From Lomentospora prolificans (lineage: Eukaryota; Ascomycota; Sordariomycetes; Microascales; Microascaceae): DNA of 64,000 nt. Location: assembly GCA_029532625.1 (NCBI GenBank), contig JARFXM010000003.1, forward strand, positions 3,658,001 to 3,722,000. The letters run 5' to 3'. Positions within the stretch are counted from its first letter, which is position 1, and every line of letters starts with the position of its first letter. The notes below the pieces were generated by a model that worked only from the letters and a program-made list of their open reading frames with translations, made no database searches and was not told the origin of the DNA. This document shows, in pieces, positions 25,298 to 35,286 of this stretch. The translations under genes and the position numbers were made by a program.

Positions 25298-26787
25298 ATG
25301 GATTTCAGCGGACGCGCATGCTACACCTGTAAGTAACGTGGACGGGGCTTCCCTTTTCTTTTCTTTTCTTTTCTTCTCTCTTGGTATCTCCCACCTCCCA
25401 TTTGTTATCTTCCACCGCCTTCAGAATTCCCGATGTTGAGCGTGGTAATTTCAACTCTGAGCTCTCGCCACTTCACCTCTGCCATTGAGCATTTTCTACT
25501 GCGAGAAGGCTACGAGAGAGGGTGAAAGCGAGCACAACACGATCTCCCAGTGTGTTCCTTCATTCTGGGAGCGGGTATATAACCCGGCACTATCTTCTGG
25601 CATGCGAAGCTCGTTTGCGCATGGCCCGAAGAAGGGGGGGGGGGGGGCAAATTTGGCGGAAAAGCCCATACTTTGTCGTGAAACCCTATGCTGGCCGTCG
25701 CACTTGCAAGTTTTGATGTGCCTCGGTGAGCGGTACACCTTTTCCGGAGATTTGCTTCGTCTTGCACTTCTGAGGCCCTTTTGCTGCCCGCTTACTTACC
25801 TCACCCTGCCTGTCGCTTTCATCATTCCTCCCTCACGTATCCTTCTACCCGGTCTTAATTCAAGTCTCTAACGCTCTCGGTATAGGCGGTGCCACCAATC
25901 ACCAGGTATGAATTTTTCGTCAGATGAGTGGCAAAGCTCTGCGTCAGTCAGATACTAACCGATTTAGGCCCGCGACTGCCCAAGCAGGGGCCCGGCTAAG
26001 TGGTAAGCCTTGCTGGTCCAAATTATTGATATTTGTACCGAAAACTAATACTGCCAAATTTTCAGCTATAACTGCGGAAGTAAGTGCCAAGGACAATCAC
26101 ACTGGCAGTTCTTCTATCTTGCGGTAATTGATATTGACAACTTCGGCCAACAGACGAAGGCCATATGAGTAAGTGTCATAGTTATATATCCGTTCTAGAC
26201 TTCAAAGCTAAAAACTATTCAAGGCCGTGACTGCCCTGACGGCCCTAAGGACTCCAAGACCTGCTATCGATGCAACCAGCCAGGTCACATCTCTCGTGAT
26301 TGCCCCCAGGGAGGCAGTGCTCCTGCCGGCTCTTCTGGCGCCCAGGTCGAGTGCTACAAGGTAAGTACTGGTGGCTAGCACTACTGGTTATTGTTTTTTG
26401 AGCTAAATCAAAGGCTCTAGTGCGGCAAGCTCGGCCACATTGCCCGCAACTGCATGGAGGCTGGTGGTAACAGCTCTTACGGCGGTGGTGGCGGCGGCTA
26501 CCAGTCGTATAACCAGGGCTATGGTAGCCAGCAGAAGCAGTGCTACAGCTGTGGCGGCTACGGCCACATGTCTCGTATGTAACCCAGTCACAGGTATCAT
26601 TCACACGCGGAGCATTTCTGGCTAACGAGTTTACTTAGGTGACTGTGCCAACGGTTCCAAGTGCTATAACTGCGGCGAGAATGGCCATTTCAGCAGGGAC
26701 TGCCCCAAGGAGAACACAGGTGGCGAGAAGATCTGTTACAAGTGCCAGCAGACCGGCCACATCCAGTCTGCCTGCCCCAATGCCTAA
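25298..26787 (+). CDS. GIS2: CCHC zinc-knuckle nucleic-acid-binding protein, Gis2/Byr3/CNBP type
   Basis: Binds single-stranded RNA/DNA; Gis2/CNBP proteins associate with translating mRNAs and stress granules. Eight exons: 25298-25328, 25886-25905, 25968-26002, 26066-26079, 26154-26168, 26224-26360, 26421-26574 and 26639-26787, total 555 nt, 184 residues. The protein is seven CCHC knuckles: CYTCGGATNHQARDC, CYNCGNEGHMSRDC, CYRCNQPGHISRDC, CYKCGKLGHIARNC, CYSCGGYGHMSRDC, CYNCGENGHFSRDC and CYKCQQTGHIQSAC, with a Gly/Ser/Tyr/Gln linker between the fourth and fifth. All introns obey GT-AG and every join keeps frame and restores a knuckle, which strongly supports the tiny exons. The first intron is 557 nt, far longer than the rest, and carries a run of G near 25637-25649. 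The start ATG sits in an A-rich context (ACAAAAATGG). Confidence 0.93.
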
Positions 26788-27341
26788 TCAGGCTTGCCAA
26801 AAGTTCTCATGATTTTGCGCTATTGACCATCTGAGCTCATTCCGCCCAGAATCTGCCCCAGGGTTCTCGAGATGAGTAGCCTCTCGAGCACCTGTGTATA
26901 TTACGAACTTATGGGGGGCAGGGCGTCCTTGCCCATCTTCTTTCGATCACCCTTTTGTGTCATGATCTCACGCGAAAAACGACTGGAAGGGTTATGCCTT
27001 TTTATGGTCGACCGTATACCCCCCCCCCCCAAAAGCACACGTTTTCAATTCACTTAGAAAAGACAAATCCGAGGAACAAAAAATTGGATGGCTGTCTCGA
27101 TGGGAACCACCCCAGCCCAGTCATGCCTAGAGGTTTTATGGTAGTTAGGGGACCAAGAGAGGATTACTTTCCGACAAGATACTTTGTTTGTTTTTCTAAT
27201 GGTGGGGGTCATTGGTGACTGTTGCGTGCTCTTCATGTGCTGCCTGTGAAGATTTGAAGACTCGTGTGCAGAGCACGCTACTAATCCTATTCAAACAGCT
27301 CTAACTTTACGGGGTTTTCTATTCTTCGGAAACCAGAATGG
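26788..27341. terminator. convergent 3' region between GIS2 and acyl-CoA dehydrogenase gene
   Basis: The 554 nt between two converging genes must hold both 3' ends and poly(A) sites. It contains a C run at about 27020-27030 and no coding frame I can support. Confidence 0.45.
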
Positions 27342-29042
27342 CTATAGCATAACTTTGGGCATACCCTTCATCGCTTGCCTTACGCCTAGGTCGCCGAGGA
27401 CCTCCTCCGCCCCACCGAGGATAGCATCGAACTTGTACGTCCTATGGAACATTTCTATGACGCGGCCCATGCCTGTCTGCGTTAAGCCACGGCCGCCCCA
27501 GATTTGGACTGCCTCGTCAGCGATCTCGTGCGCGGCGCGTGTAGAGCTCATCTTAAGAAGGCCGATGGGACCTGCAAGGTGCTTGGCTTGTTCAGAGTAG
27601 GGCATGTGACACATTTGGTAAGTGATGGTCTCCAACCAAGACTGGTTAGCCTCGACAAGGGCGATCATCTTGGCTAGTTTTTGACGGATAACTGGTTGGT
27701 CGATGAGACGCTTGCCGAAAACAAGACGCTGGTTAGCCCATTTCATGGTCTCCTCCACGACGGTGCGGCACATGCGCACAGTCCCGCTATAAATACGAAG
27801 TTAGCAGTCAGTTGTTCGCGATACGCGGTTTAAGCCGGCGACTCAGCAGACGGGCTGCAGACGTACCAAACCATGGTCCAACGCTCATGGTTGAAGTTGC
27901 TAAGAATGACATGGATGCCCTTATGTTCCTCACCGAGTAGATGTTCTACTGGGACTTTGACGTTGTCAAAAGTGACATAGGCGGTGCCAGCAGCGGGAGA
28001 GTAAGAAGTCTTGATAGGCTTGGTTTCGACACCCTCACCACGTTCGATGAGGAGCACACTAAGGCCTTTTCCAGTATTGACTCCTGTGACGAAGTAGTCG
28101 GCGAAAACACCATTGGTGATCCACTTCTTCGTCCCATTGACAATCTTTATTGAAAAGAGTCATGTTTAGCAGCTTTGACCCAGATGACGCGATACTCCAC
28201 GACGTGGTTGTGAAACTTACGTAGTACTTGCCGTCTGGGGTCTTCTCAGCAGTAGTCCTGAGACCTGCGACGTCAGAGCCGGCAAAGGCTTCAGTGATGG
28301 CTAGGCAGGCTTTTTTACGACCGCTGAAGACGTCGTCGGCAATCTTCTTTTTCCACACGGGATCCTTGGCAAAGTTTAGGACGGCAGTTAGACCGATAGT
28401 CATACCAGCCATGTTGCCGTCTTGGAAACCGCGGGCGTTGGCACGCACTAGCTCCTGACTAACTATGAGGTCGTGGAAGTAATCAAATTCCTCGCCCTTG
28501 ACTGCGCCACCAAGAAGGTCGACTCCGTGAAGGTGTTTTCCAGGACCAAGTCGCATGTGTAGGATACCCTTGCGGGCCATCAGGTCAATCATCTCTTGAG
28601 AGATGAGGCGGCCGGTTGATTCGCATTCTTGAGCTTCTTTGTAGAGGTCCTCGTCGACAAACTTCCTTAGAGCCTGCTGTAGTCTATGATGCGATTCCCT
28701 GTAGTAGGGAGATCGAAAGGGCTTGGAGAGCCACGTTGGCTCTCCGTAGGGGACCTGGCTGAGGTCGCCAGCCTTGGGAGTGATGACCTTGGGCTTTTCA
28801 CCCTCGACAGTGCCGACGGCGAGGCGCGCATACTTGGTGAGGACCTCGTGGCGATGGAGATTATAGAATTCACGAGTTGCGTCTTTGCCAGCGACCTGGC
28901 GGAGGACCGACTCGCCACCGGGGTGAGCGTCGAGGAAATCTGTCAAGTCGTAGACGATACTATCGATAATACACCACAACGAGTCATCCGTGGTGTGCTT
29001 GGCGACCTCGTTGCGGGTGAAGACCTCGCTAGCGGTGGGCAT
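27342..29042 (-). CDS. acyl-CoA dehydrogenase with N-terminal cytochrome b5 domain
   Basis: Flavoprotein expected to introduce the alpha,beta double bond into an acyl-CoA (first step of beta-oxidation), fused to a haem domain. Exons 29042-28221, 28144-27867 and 27786-27342 give 514 residues. The cytochrome b5 domain spans about residues 5-80, with haem ligands His40 in HPGG and His63 in FYNLHRHE. The dehydrogenase part follows: LAITEAFAGSDVAGLRTTAE (FAD/substrate loop), KKWITNG, and C-terminal IWGGRGLTQTGMGR and ILGGAEEVLGDLGVRQ, where the catalytic Glu is expected. No peroxisomal SKL-type C terminus (it ends KVML) and no clear mitochondrial presequence are visible, so location is open. Such b5-ACAD fusions are a known fungal architecture. 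Chain-length preference cannot be read from sequence. Confidence 0.93.
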
Positions 29043-30912
29043 CGTGTCTCAAGAGAAGAGGAAAGACGGGCGTGGTAGCGGCAGGGACGAATTTGCTTGC
29101 TTGCGGTTAAAGCCGGCTGCCTTTTCTTCGGATGCTATGACGTAGAGGAGAAGACCACCCACCAAAGCTGGGTTAGAAAACCAAACAACAACAAGATGGA
29201 GGAGAGATGAGGACCTGTAGTGTCCCAAAAAGAGGCACACGCGTCCTCTAAACAGGAGCAGGCGATTATATCTACGGCGAAGAGAGTGTACAATTAGACA
29301 TTGGGGCAAAGCTCCCGAGGGAGACTGGCACTATTTCCGTGAGCCTGCCTCGGCCATGTCCCTTTCTGGTAAAGGGGCGGAGGTGGGATGAAGCCTGCCA
29401 GCAACAGAGCAGGAATAAGCTGATTGTGATTGGTCAGAGTGCGGGTACCCCAGAGTTCCAGGTTTGATAATATTATGGTGGGGCAGCTCCTTGGAGGGCG
29501 TGCGACTGAGACATGTGATCACTTCCCGGAGGTAGACCTGAGCTGGACATTTTGAAAAAGGAAAATAGGCAGATTATGGGTCTGGGCTGATGTTCGTGCA
29601 AACGATGTATCCAAGGGTGTATTACTCTTCGGGACTGAGATCGCCTCCCATATAAGGTAAGAAGACAGAAGCTGATCTCCCTCGTTGCTCGAACCTGGTA
29701 GTTGCTGACTGAGAATTGCATAGATTATGCCTTAGGTGGCCGCTGAGCTGTGGGAATGGGGATTCCTGCAGCACTCCATCACTCCATGTATTACTTGCTA
29801 AGATTAATGGCGTAGAGGAACCCTAGCTGGTTGACAAGTACATATACTATTATTACAAGTACTCTACCACCACACTCCCCAATCATCAGACAGCCAGTGA
29901 GGGGCTGGCCGTGAGAAGGAACATTGAAATGGAAACGAAAAAAAAAAAAAAAAAGCCCGAGGGGCGGGGTGCGGGGCACATGCCACACGCGCACCATCGA
30001 GAGCTTGAACTTGATGCAGCTACACCATCCGCTGGAACCGAAATGGATCTTGCATAATAGTATAATAGTCAGCGTGGCCAGTGGTGCCCGAATCAGCAAT
30101 CATGTTAGCGCGATTCGGAACGTGCTGGTGATATAAACGCGGCCCTTGCAACTCTCCGCGGCGTGGTTACTGTTCAAGACCGCCAGCCACCAGCACGCAC
30201 ACATAGTGTTGCACAGAATATTTTGGCCGTGTAAGTCGACGAGTGCTGCCCGCATGCGAGTATTTACAACCTCTTGCCTGATACCCTACTTTTTATTATC
30301 AATTTGATCCATCTATGTCCCTGCCGTTCTACTAAACTACCCGCCTTGTGCAATGAATCATAACTAGTATAGTATGAGGACTATTGCACCCCTCTGGTCG
30401 GGACCCCATCAGCCCCTTTTCCGCCTTGCTTTGTCCACGCGAGTCCTGGATGGGTAACTATTGGTCTTGTGCCCATATAGTGCTGGTTGTCACAAAGCGA
30501 CCGCAAATGCTTCCAATTTCTCGTGACCCTAGTCTCCACCCATACTCGAGATCCACGGATGGATCTACAATAACCCCCTCTCCTTCCATGACTTGTGGCC
30601 TCCGGTTGTGCCTGGACCAGCTTCCAACGGCGGCTAGCTGAGGGGCGCTCGTTCATTTTTCTAGTTGAGCCCCTCGTCGATGGTTGGTTTGGACTACGCC
30701 GGGTTCGCCTGCACTCCTCGCTAGGCAGCCTACTTTCCCATTTCTTATCAGTCACCGCTCTGTCTCTGAGATTACACACGGCCGGATCCGGAGGGCGATC
30801 TGATAATAGACTTTCGCCTCATAGTACTCGAGACGTTTCGAGCGCTGCTTCCCCACCCTTCCCTCCTTGATCCTTTTCTCAAGTGCTTCCCACCCTTACG
30901 TTACTTATTCGA

Positions 30913-30950
30913 CTCTCTCTCTCTCTCTCTCTTTTTTTTTTTTTTTTTTT
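30913..30950 (+). repeat. (CT)n and poly(T) pyrimidine tract
   Basis: CTCTCTCT repeats run directly into about 22 T residues, on the coding strand of the downstream amine oxidase gene. A second T run ends at 31151. Confidence 0.8.
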
Positions 30951-31599
30951 CCCTCCCCTCCTCCTCACCCTGGTTGCCCCTTTAGGCGACCGTTGTCGTT
31001 GCAGTTCGCCGACTATTACCCTTCCGCCACCCGCCCTGCTGCGCCTTCCCTCGTTAAGAGCCGAAGGGGTAACCATTTTGTGGCTGTCTAGCTAAAGATA
31101 TTTCGTTTTCCCTCTTTTTCTTCTTCTTCTTCTTTTTTTTTTTTTTTTTTTGAGGAGCATTAAGTATCACTTGTTTCTCATTCTTAATTCCGCAGCTTTT
31201 GTCGTTATCCCCTTTTTTGACTCTTTGTCGAGCTCGCCTCTTAAGTTGCCTGTTGTGTCGTTACTATAGACTTGCTCCTTCCCAGCATAGCTGCCTCTTG
31301 CTCCTCTTCCCTTTCGTTGATGATACCATCTCCCCATATCTCTGAAGCCTCTACAAAACACTTCAATTTATACATTAAATAAATTCATTAGCAGAAGAGG
31401 ATAATTCTTCCCTCGTCGCGAGGACTCTACCTCTCCACTACCTTCACCCCACACACCCCTTGATCATCATCCATCTAACCTCAGTCCTCGGCCAAGCATC
31501 TGCATCACGAAAGAAGGACTATTAGGCACTGAATTTGGCCGACCTGTTTCTTCACCACCCCACCAATAGCCTTCCAGACTTGTAAGCGTTCATTAACCT

Positions 31600-31782
31600 A
31601 TGGATGCTTACTCGATTTCATATAGCAGTGCGTCGCATTGCGAACCTTCCAGAATATACCAAGACCTGAAGTCTATACAACTTGGTAGTTTCAAGGATTT
31701 CGGCCAAGACAGGCTTTTTCGAACGTTCTCTAATATGGAAATTTTACACAAGGTTGGTTGGAAGCCCCATCATCGTCTCTAG
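31600..31782 (+). other. possible upstream open reading frame of the amine oxidase gene
   Basis: An ATG-started frame of 60 codons ends 30 nt before the main ATG at 31813, in a different frame. It would be a long uORF if the transcript starts in the CT-rich region upstream. Alternatively part of it is a 5' UTR intron: a GTAAGC donor-like site lies just upstream at 31582. The peptide shows no known family. Confidence 0.3.
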
Positions 31783-31812
31783 GCCGAGCCAAAAGTCACT
31801 TACAAGGCTGTA

Positions 31813-33396
31813 ATGAGACAGAAAACGCTCCAGAATCACAACAAACGACCACATGTGGGCATCGTAGGTGCAGGACTCGCGGGATTGCGCTGTGCGGATA
31901 TCCTCATTCAGTATGGCTTCGAAGTAACCATCCTGGAAGGGAGGAATAGAATAGGCGGACGGGTGCATCAAGAAAAATTACAGAATGGCCGTCTCGCTGA
32001 CATGGGTCCCAACTGGATCCATGGAACCAAAGGTAACCCCATACACGAAATTGCCAAGGAAACCGGCACAGAGACGGGGAACTGGGACACGCGATCGTAC
32101 ATGTTTGACCCCGCCGGCACACTTCTCTCTTTAGAGGAGAGCGGGCGTTTTGCAAACATGATGTGGGATATTGTCCAGGACGCCTTCATGCACTCGAATA
32201 AGAACGGCAACGAGATAGATCCCGAGGAGAGTTTGTTTGACTTTTTCCAGGCCGAAGTAGCCAAGCGGATACCGGAATCAGAGGAAAATTACCAGAGATC
32301 AAGGACCCTCGTTCTTGATGTGGCCGAAATGTGGGGTGCCTTCATAGGCAGCCCGATTCAGACCCAAAGTCTCAAGTTCTTCTGGTTGGAAGAATGCATC
32401 GAAGGCGGTAGGTTGACCAACTCCAGCGGATGAACCCGATAAAACGGGACTAACAATGTAGAAAACTTGTTCTGCGCGGGAACTTACGAGAAAATCCTTA
32501 ATTCCGTGGCGAGACCAGCCCTCGAAAAGGCAAATGTGCAGCTCGAAAAAATCGCGAACAGGATATGCTATCGTAGTGGTACTAGGGACAAGGTGAAAGT
32601 GCAGACACAACAGGGCCAGGTTTTCGAGTTCGACGACGTCGTTGTGACGGCGCCGCTCGGTTGGCTGAAACAGAATCTCACAGCCTTTGAACCAGAGCTC
32701 CCTCCCCGGTTAGCAAAGGCCATTGGTTCTCTTGGATATGGCTGTCTCGAGAAGGTAAAGTAACTTGAAGCTTCTTTTGCGAATTTTAGGCACTAACATA
32801 CTAAGCAGACCTACATCAGCTTCCCTACCGCGTTTTGGCTTGGGTCTGACGAATCTGGAAGAAGTGTCCGGGGTTTTTGTCAATGGCTGTCACCAGAATA
32901 TGCGCCGAATAATCCTTTTCGATGGAACCAGGAGGTGGTGGATCTCGCCTCGTTATCACCTCCCTCGGCTCATCCAACACTACTCTTCTACACCTTTGGT
33001 GACACCTCGAAGTATCTCACCGAGGAGACAGCTAAACTGGACACACAGGCCAAGAAGGACGCCTTCCTTTTTGACTTTTTCAAGCCATACTACTCTCGTT
33101 TGCCTCATTACTCTGAATCCTCCACCGAGTGTCAGCCAACGGGATGTTTGGCGACGAACTGGTTGAATGATGAACTTGCTGGAAATGGCAGCTACACTAA
33201 TTTTCAAGTGGGCCTTGAGGATGGAGACACGGATATAGAAACCCTGAGGAAAGGGCTACCCGATGTAGGCCTGTGGCTTGCAGGTGAGCATACTGCGCCA
33301 TTCGTTGGACTTGGAACCGCCACGGGTGCTTTCTGGAGTGGTGAGTCAGTGGGTAGACGGATAGCAGAGAGGTACGGTCTGGAGCGTACGAGCTAG
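31813..33396 (+). CDS. flavin-containing amine oxidase (polyamine/monoamine oxidase family)
   Basis: FAD enzyme expected to oxidise an amine to an aldehyde or amino-aldehyde with H2O2 release; polyamine oxidases such as yeast Fms1 are the closest type. Exons 31813-32407, 32462-32754 and 32809-33396 give 491 residues. The dinucleotide motif GAGLAG (19-24) with Glu42 at the end of the second strand and the following RIGGRVH form the FAD site. LADMGPNWIHG and the C-terminal LAGEHTAPFVGLGTATGAFWSG stretch are typical of the family and close the flavin pocket. The introns are 54 nt each, the second with branch sequence CACTAAC. No secretion signal, membrane anchor or SKL-type ending is seen, so a cytosolic enzyme is the default. 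The exact substrate cannot be deduced. Confidence 0.92.
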
Positions 33397-33984
33397 TTCC
33401 GGGAGGCTTGAACTGATATTGAACCCTTGCTTCCTCTTTGCATTCTCTATCGCCGACGCAAGATCCACTCAGGTGCATCTAGGCAACAAAGCAAGGTGCA
33501 TTTGTATAGAGTTTTTGCGGAGGATAGCCGCTGCTGATGTTTACGCTGGGCGAGCACACTTATTTGTTAGGTTTGCCTTCGTTGATGCAGGCCCTTATCG
33601 TTGAAACCGACAATCTAGAAATAGAATGTATGGACCACTCCTTGCTCTTATCCATTAAAAAGGGTAATAGAGGGTAATAGAGCGTTGGGGTGAAACCATC
33701 TGCGTCATGATGAAATCTACTAGTTGGTTCGCTTTATCGAGCCAAGCAGCTTACGGGTGTCTCAGTAGCTGGTGAAAAGAGCATGACAATTCCTTGATGT
33801 CCTTAAGGGGCAGAAAGTTACATCTCTTCATGTCGGCCTTTTGCAATGAGAGGACTTTCCTTCTTCGTTTTCGTTTTCTCCCCCCCCTCCAACAGTTTTC
33901 TTCTTGTTTTCCTTGCTTTTTTACCAAAGAAGTCGACGAGAATAAGACGGACGTACTGGCGAATAGCAGCGACTTAGGCGGGTC

Positions 33985-34017
33985 GGCTGTGGTGAGCATG
34001 TGAGGCTCACCACAGCC
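33985..34017. repeat. perfect 13-bp inverted repeat with 7-nt loop
   Basis: The left arm GGCTGTGGTGAGC (33985-33997) is exactly complementary to GCTCACCACAGCC (34005-34017). It is too long and perfect to dismiss as a routine chance palindrome. It lies about 590 nt after the amine oxidase stop and 1.27 kb before ATG2. No U-tract follows, and RNA polymerase II does not use intrinsic terminators, so its role is unknown. Confidence 0.85.
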
Positions 34018-35086
34018 AATGCGCTCTCGACCGTGCTGCCCTGTCCTCCGTCGAACTGCATCCGACTGGATTGTGCTTGTAGTAATGTCGGTGCCTCAAT
34101 CGTTGAACGGCATTATGTGGGGCCAGACAAACGAGAGTTTGAAACTGCTGGGCTGCCTACCGCTAATTCAGGTCTGTCGACCTTCGGCGAGACGGCCATC
34201 CAAGGAAGTGATGGGACGCGTTGGGCCTTAATGTCAGGTCGGTGCTGCCTACGAACTTTGGTATTCTGCGCGTCAGTATTCAAGTCTTTGGACAATGGGT
34301 TTGGCTGTGGCACGAAAAAGGATAGACAGAGGGAGCATGCTGCTCCCATGTCAAACGAGTTAGAAGACGCATCGACAGATACTCTGAGGGACTTGGGACG
34401 GTTCTGTTCGCTTGTCATTGTTCAGTGTCACACATTCTCTGAAGTGTCGTTCTGCCAGAGACATGGACTCTATGGATTGTACATAGTCAAAAGCGTGACT
34501 TCATGTTCAATGTTGCCAGCGGCACATTCAATGCACAAGCCAGTAGCCCAAAAGAACTGCCAGGTGCAAGTCCCGTTCTAGGGCGGGCATCATGGGCTTC
34601 GTCAACTGACGGAGTCGCCAATTATCAAATGAGGCGGCTTGACGCTCTCCTCCGCCCGAAAATGGAAGGATATTGAGGTCACGGGTACTTCTCTGATGTA
34701 CCTGTGCTTTGGCTGAGCCAGCCTGCTGGCTAGGTTGTACGGGTGACCCCAAAACACTGCGTTTCCAGACAGGTTGCGGTACTACAGGGGTACGCTGGCT
34801 GAACGCGACAACGACGCCATTGCCCCTCCTCACCTGGGGCTTATCCCCAACTGCCTGCTTACAACATTGCCTGCACCCCATCTTATCCCGTTCAACACCA
34901 CCAAGGACCAAAGAGACGCCCTTCCATCCCAGCTTCGATAGAGATGGAAGCTATCCTGGCCCGGCCGAGGCCTTAATTTTCGTCCGTTATTTTCCTCTCA
35001 AAATTTCAAATCCATTTCCCTCTTCGTTTCTCCAGCTTGGACTTACCTATAGAACGGCGCCACAACCCTCGTATCTCCGAATTACT

Positions 35087-35098
35087 ATGCCCTCTTAG
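35087..35098 (+). other. minimal uORF (ATG plus two codons) upstream of ATG2
   Basis: ATG CCC TCT TAG lies 188 nt before the ATG2 start codon. It would act in translation control only if the ATG2 transcript begins upstream of it, which the sequence alone does not show. Confidence 0.3.
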
Positions 35099-35286
35099 AC
35101 CGTGCTTTGTACCCCTCGCATCTTCAACGTGGGCATCGTCCCAGCCGGACCAACATACTATCGCCATTAGGCATCGAGCCGGGTACCGGGTCCTACGGCT
35201 TTCTCCTTCCGATACCAATTCCTCCGACCTCCCCGCCACCCGAGAGCGATAGAGACTCCTCCTCTTCTCCGCCCACCGTAGCTACC

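Larger units (their letters stand above)
29043..31812. promoter_or_regulatory. divergent intergenic region with CT-rich tracts
   Basis: 2.8 kb between the acyl-CoA dehydrogenase (-) and amine oxidase (+). It contains an A run at 29938-29954, a (CT)n run passing into poly(T) at 30913-30950, and a TTC-rich stretch ending in about 19 T at 31120-31151. Long pyrimidine tracts are common upstream of fungal transcription starts, so the amine oxidase promoter probably lies near 30900-31500. No gene of its own is supported. Confidence 0.5.
33397..35286. other. intergenic region between amine oxidase and ATG2
   Basis: 1.9 kb containing the amine oxidase 3' flank, a perfect 13-bp-stem hairpin (33985-34017) and the ATG2 promoter and leader. 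The 193-codon frame 34000-34581 opens on GTG and gains its first ATG only about 77 codons in, so I do not call it a gene. Confidence 0.5.

Noticed and set aside
34000..34581. 193-codon plus-strand frame between amine oxidase and ATG2
   Set aside because: Opens on GTG inside the hairpin, first ATG is about 77 codons in, and nothing resembles a known family.
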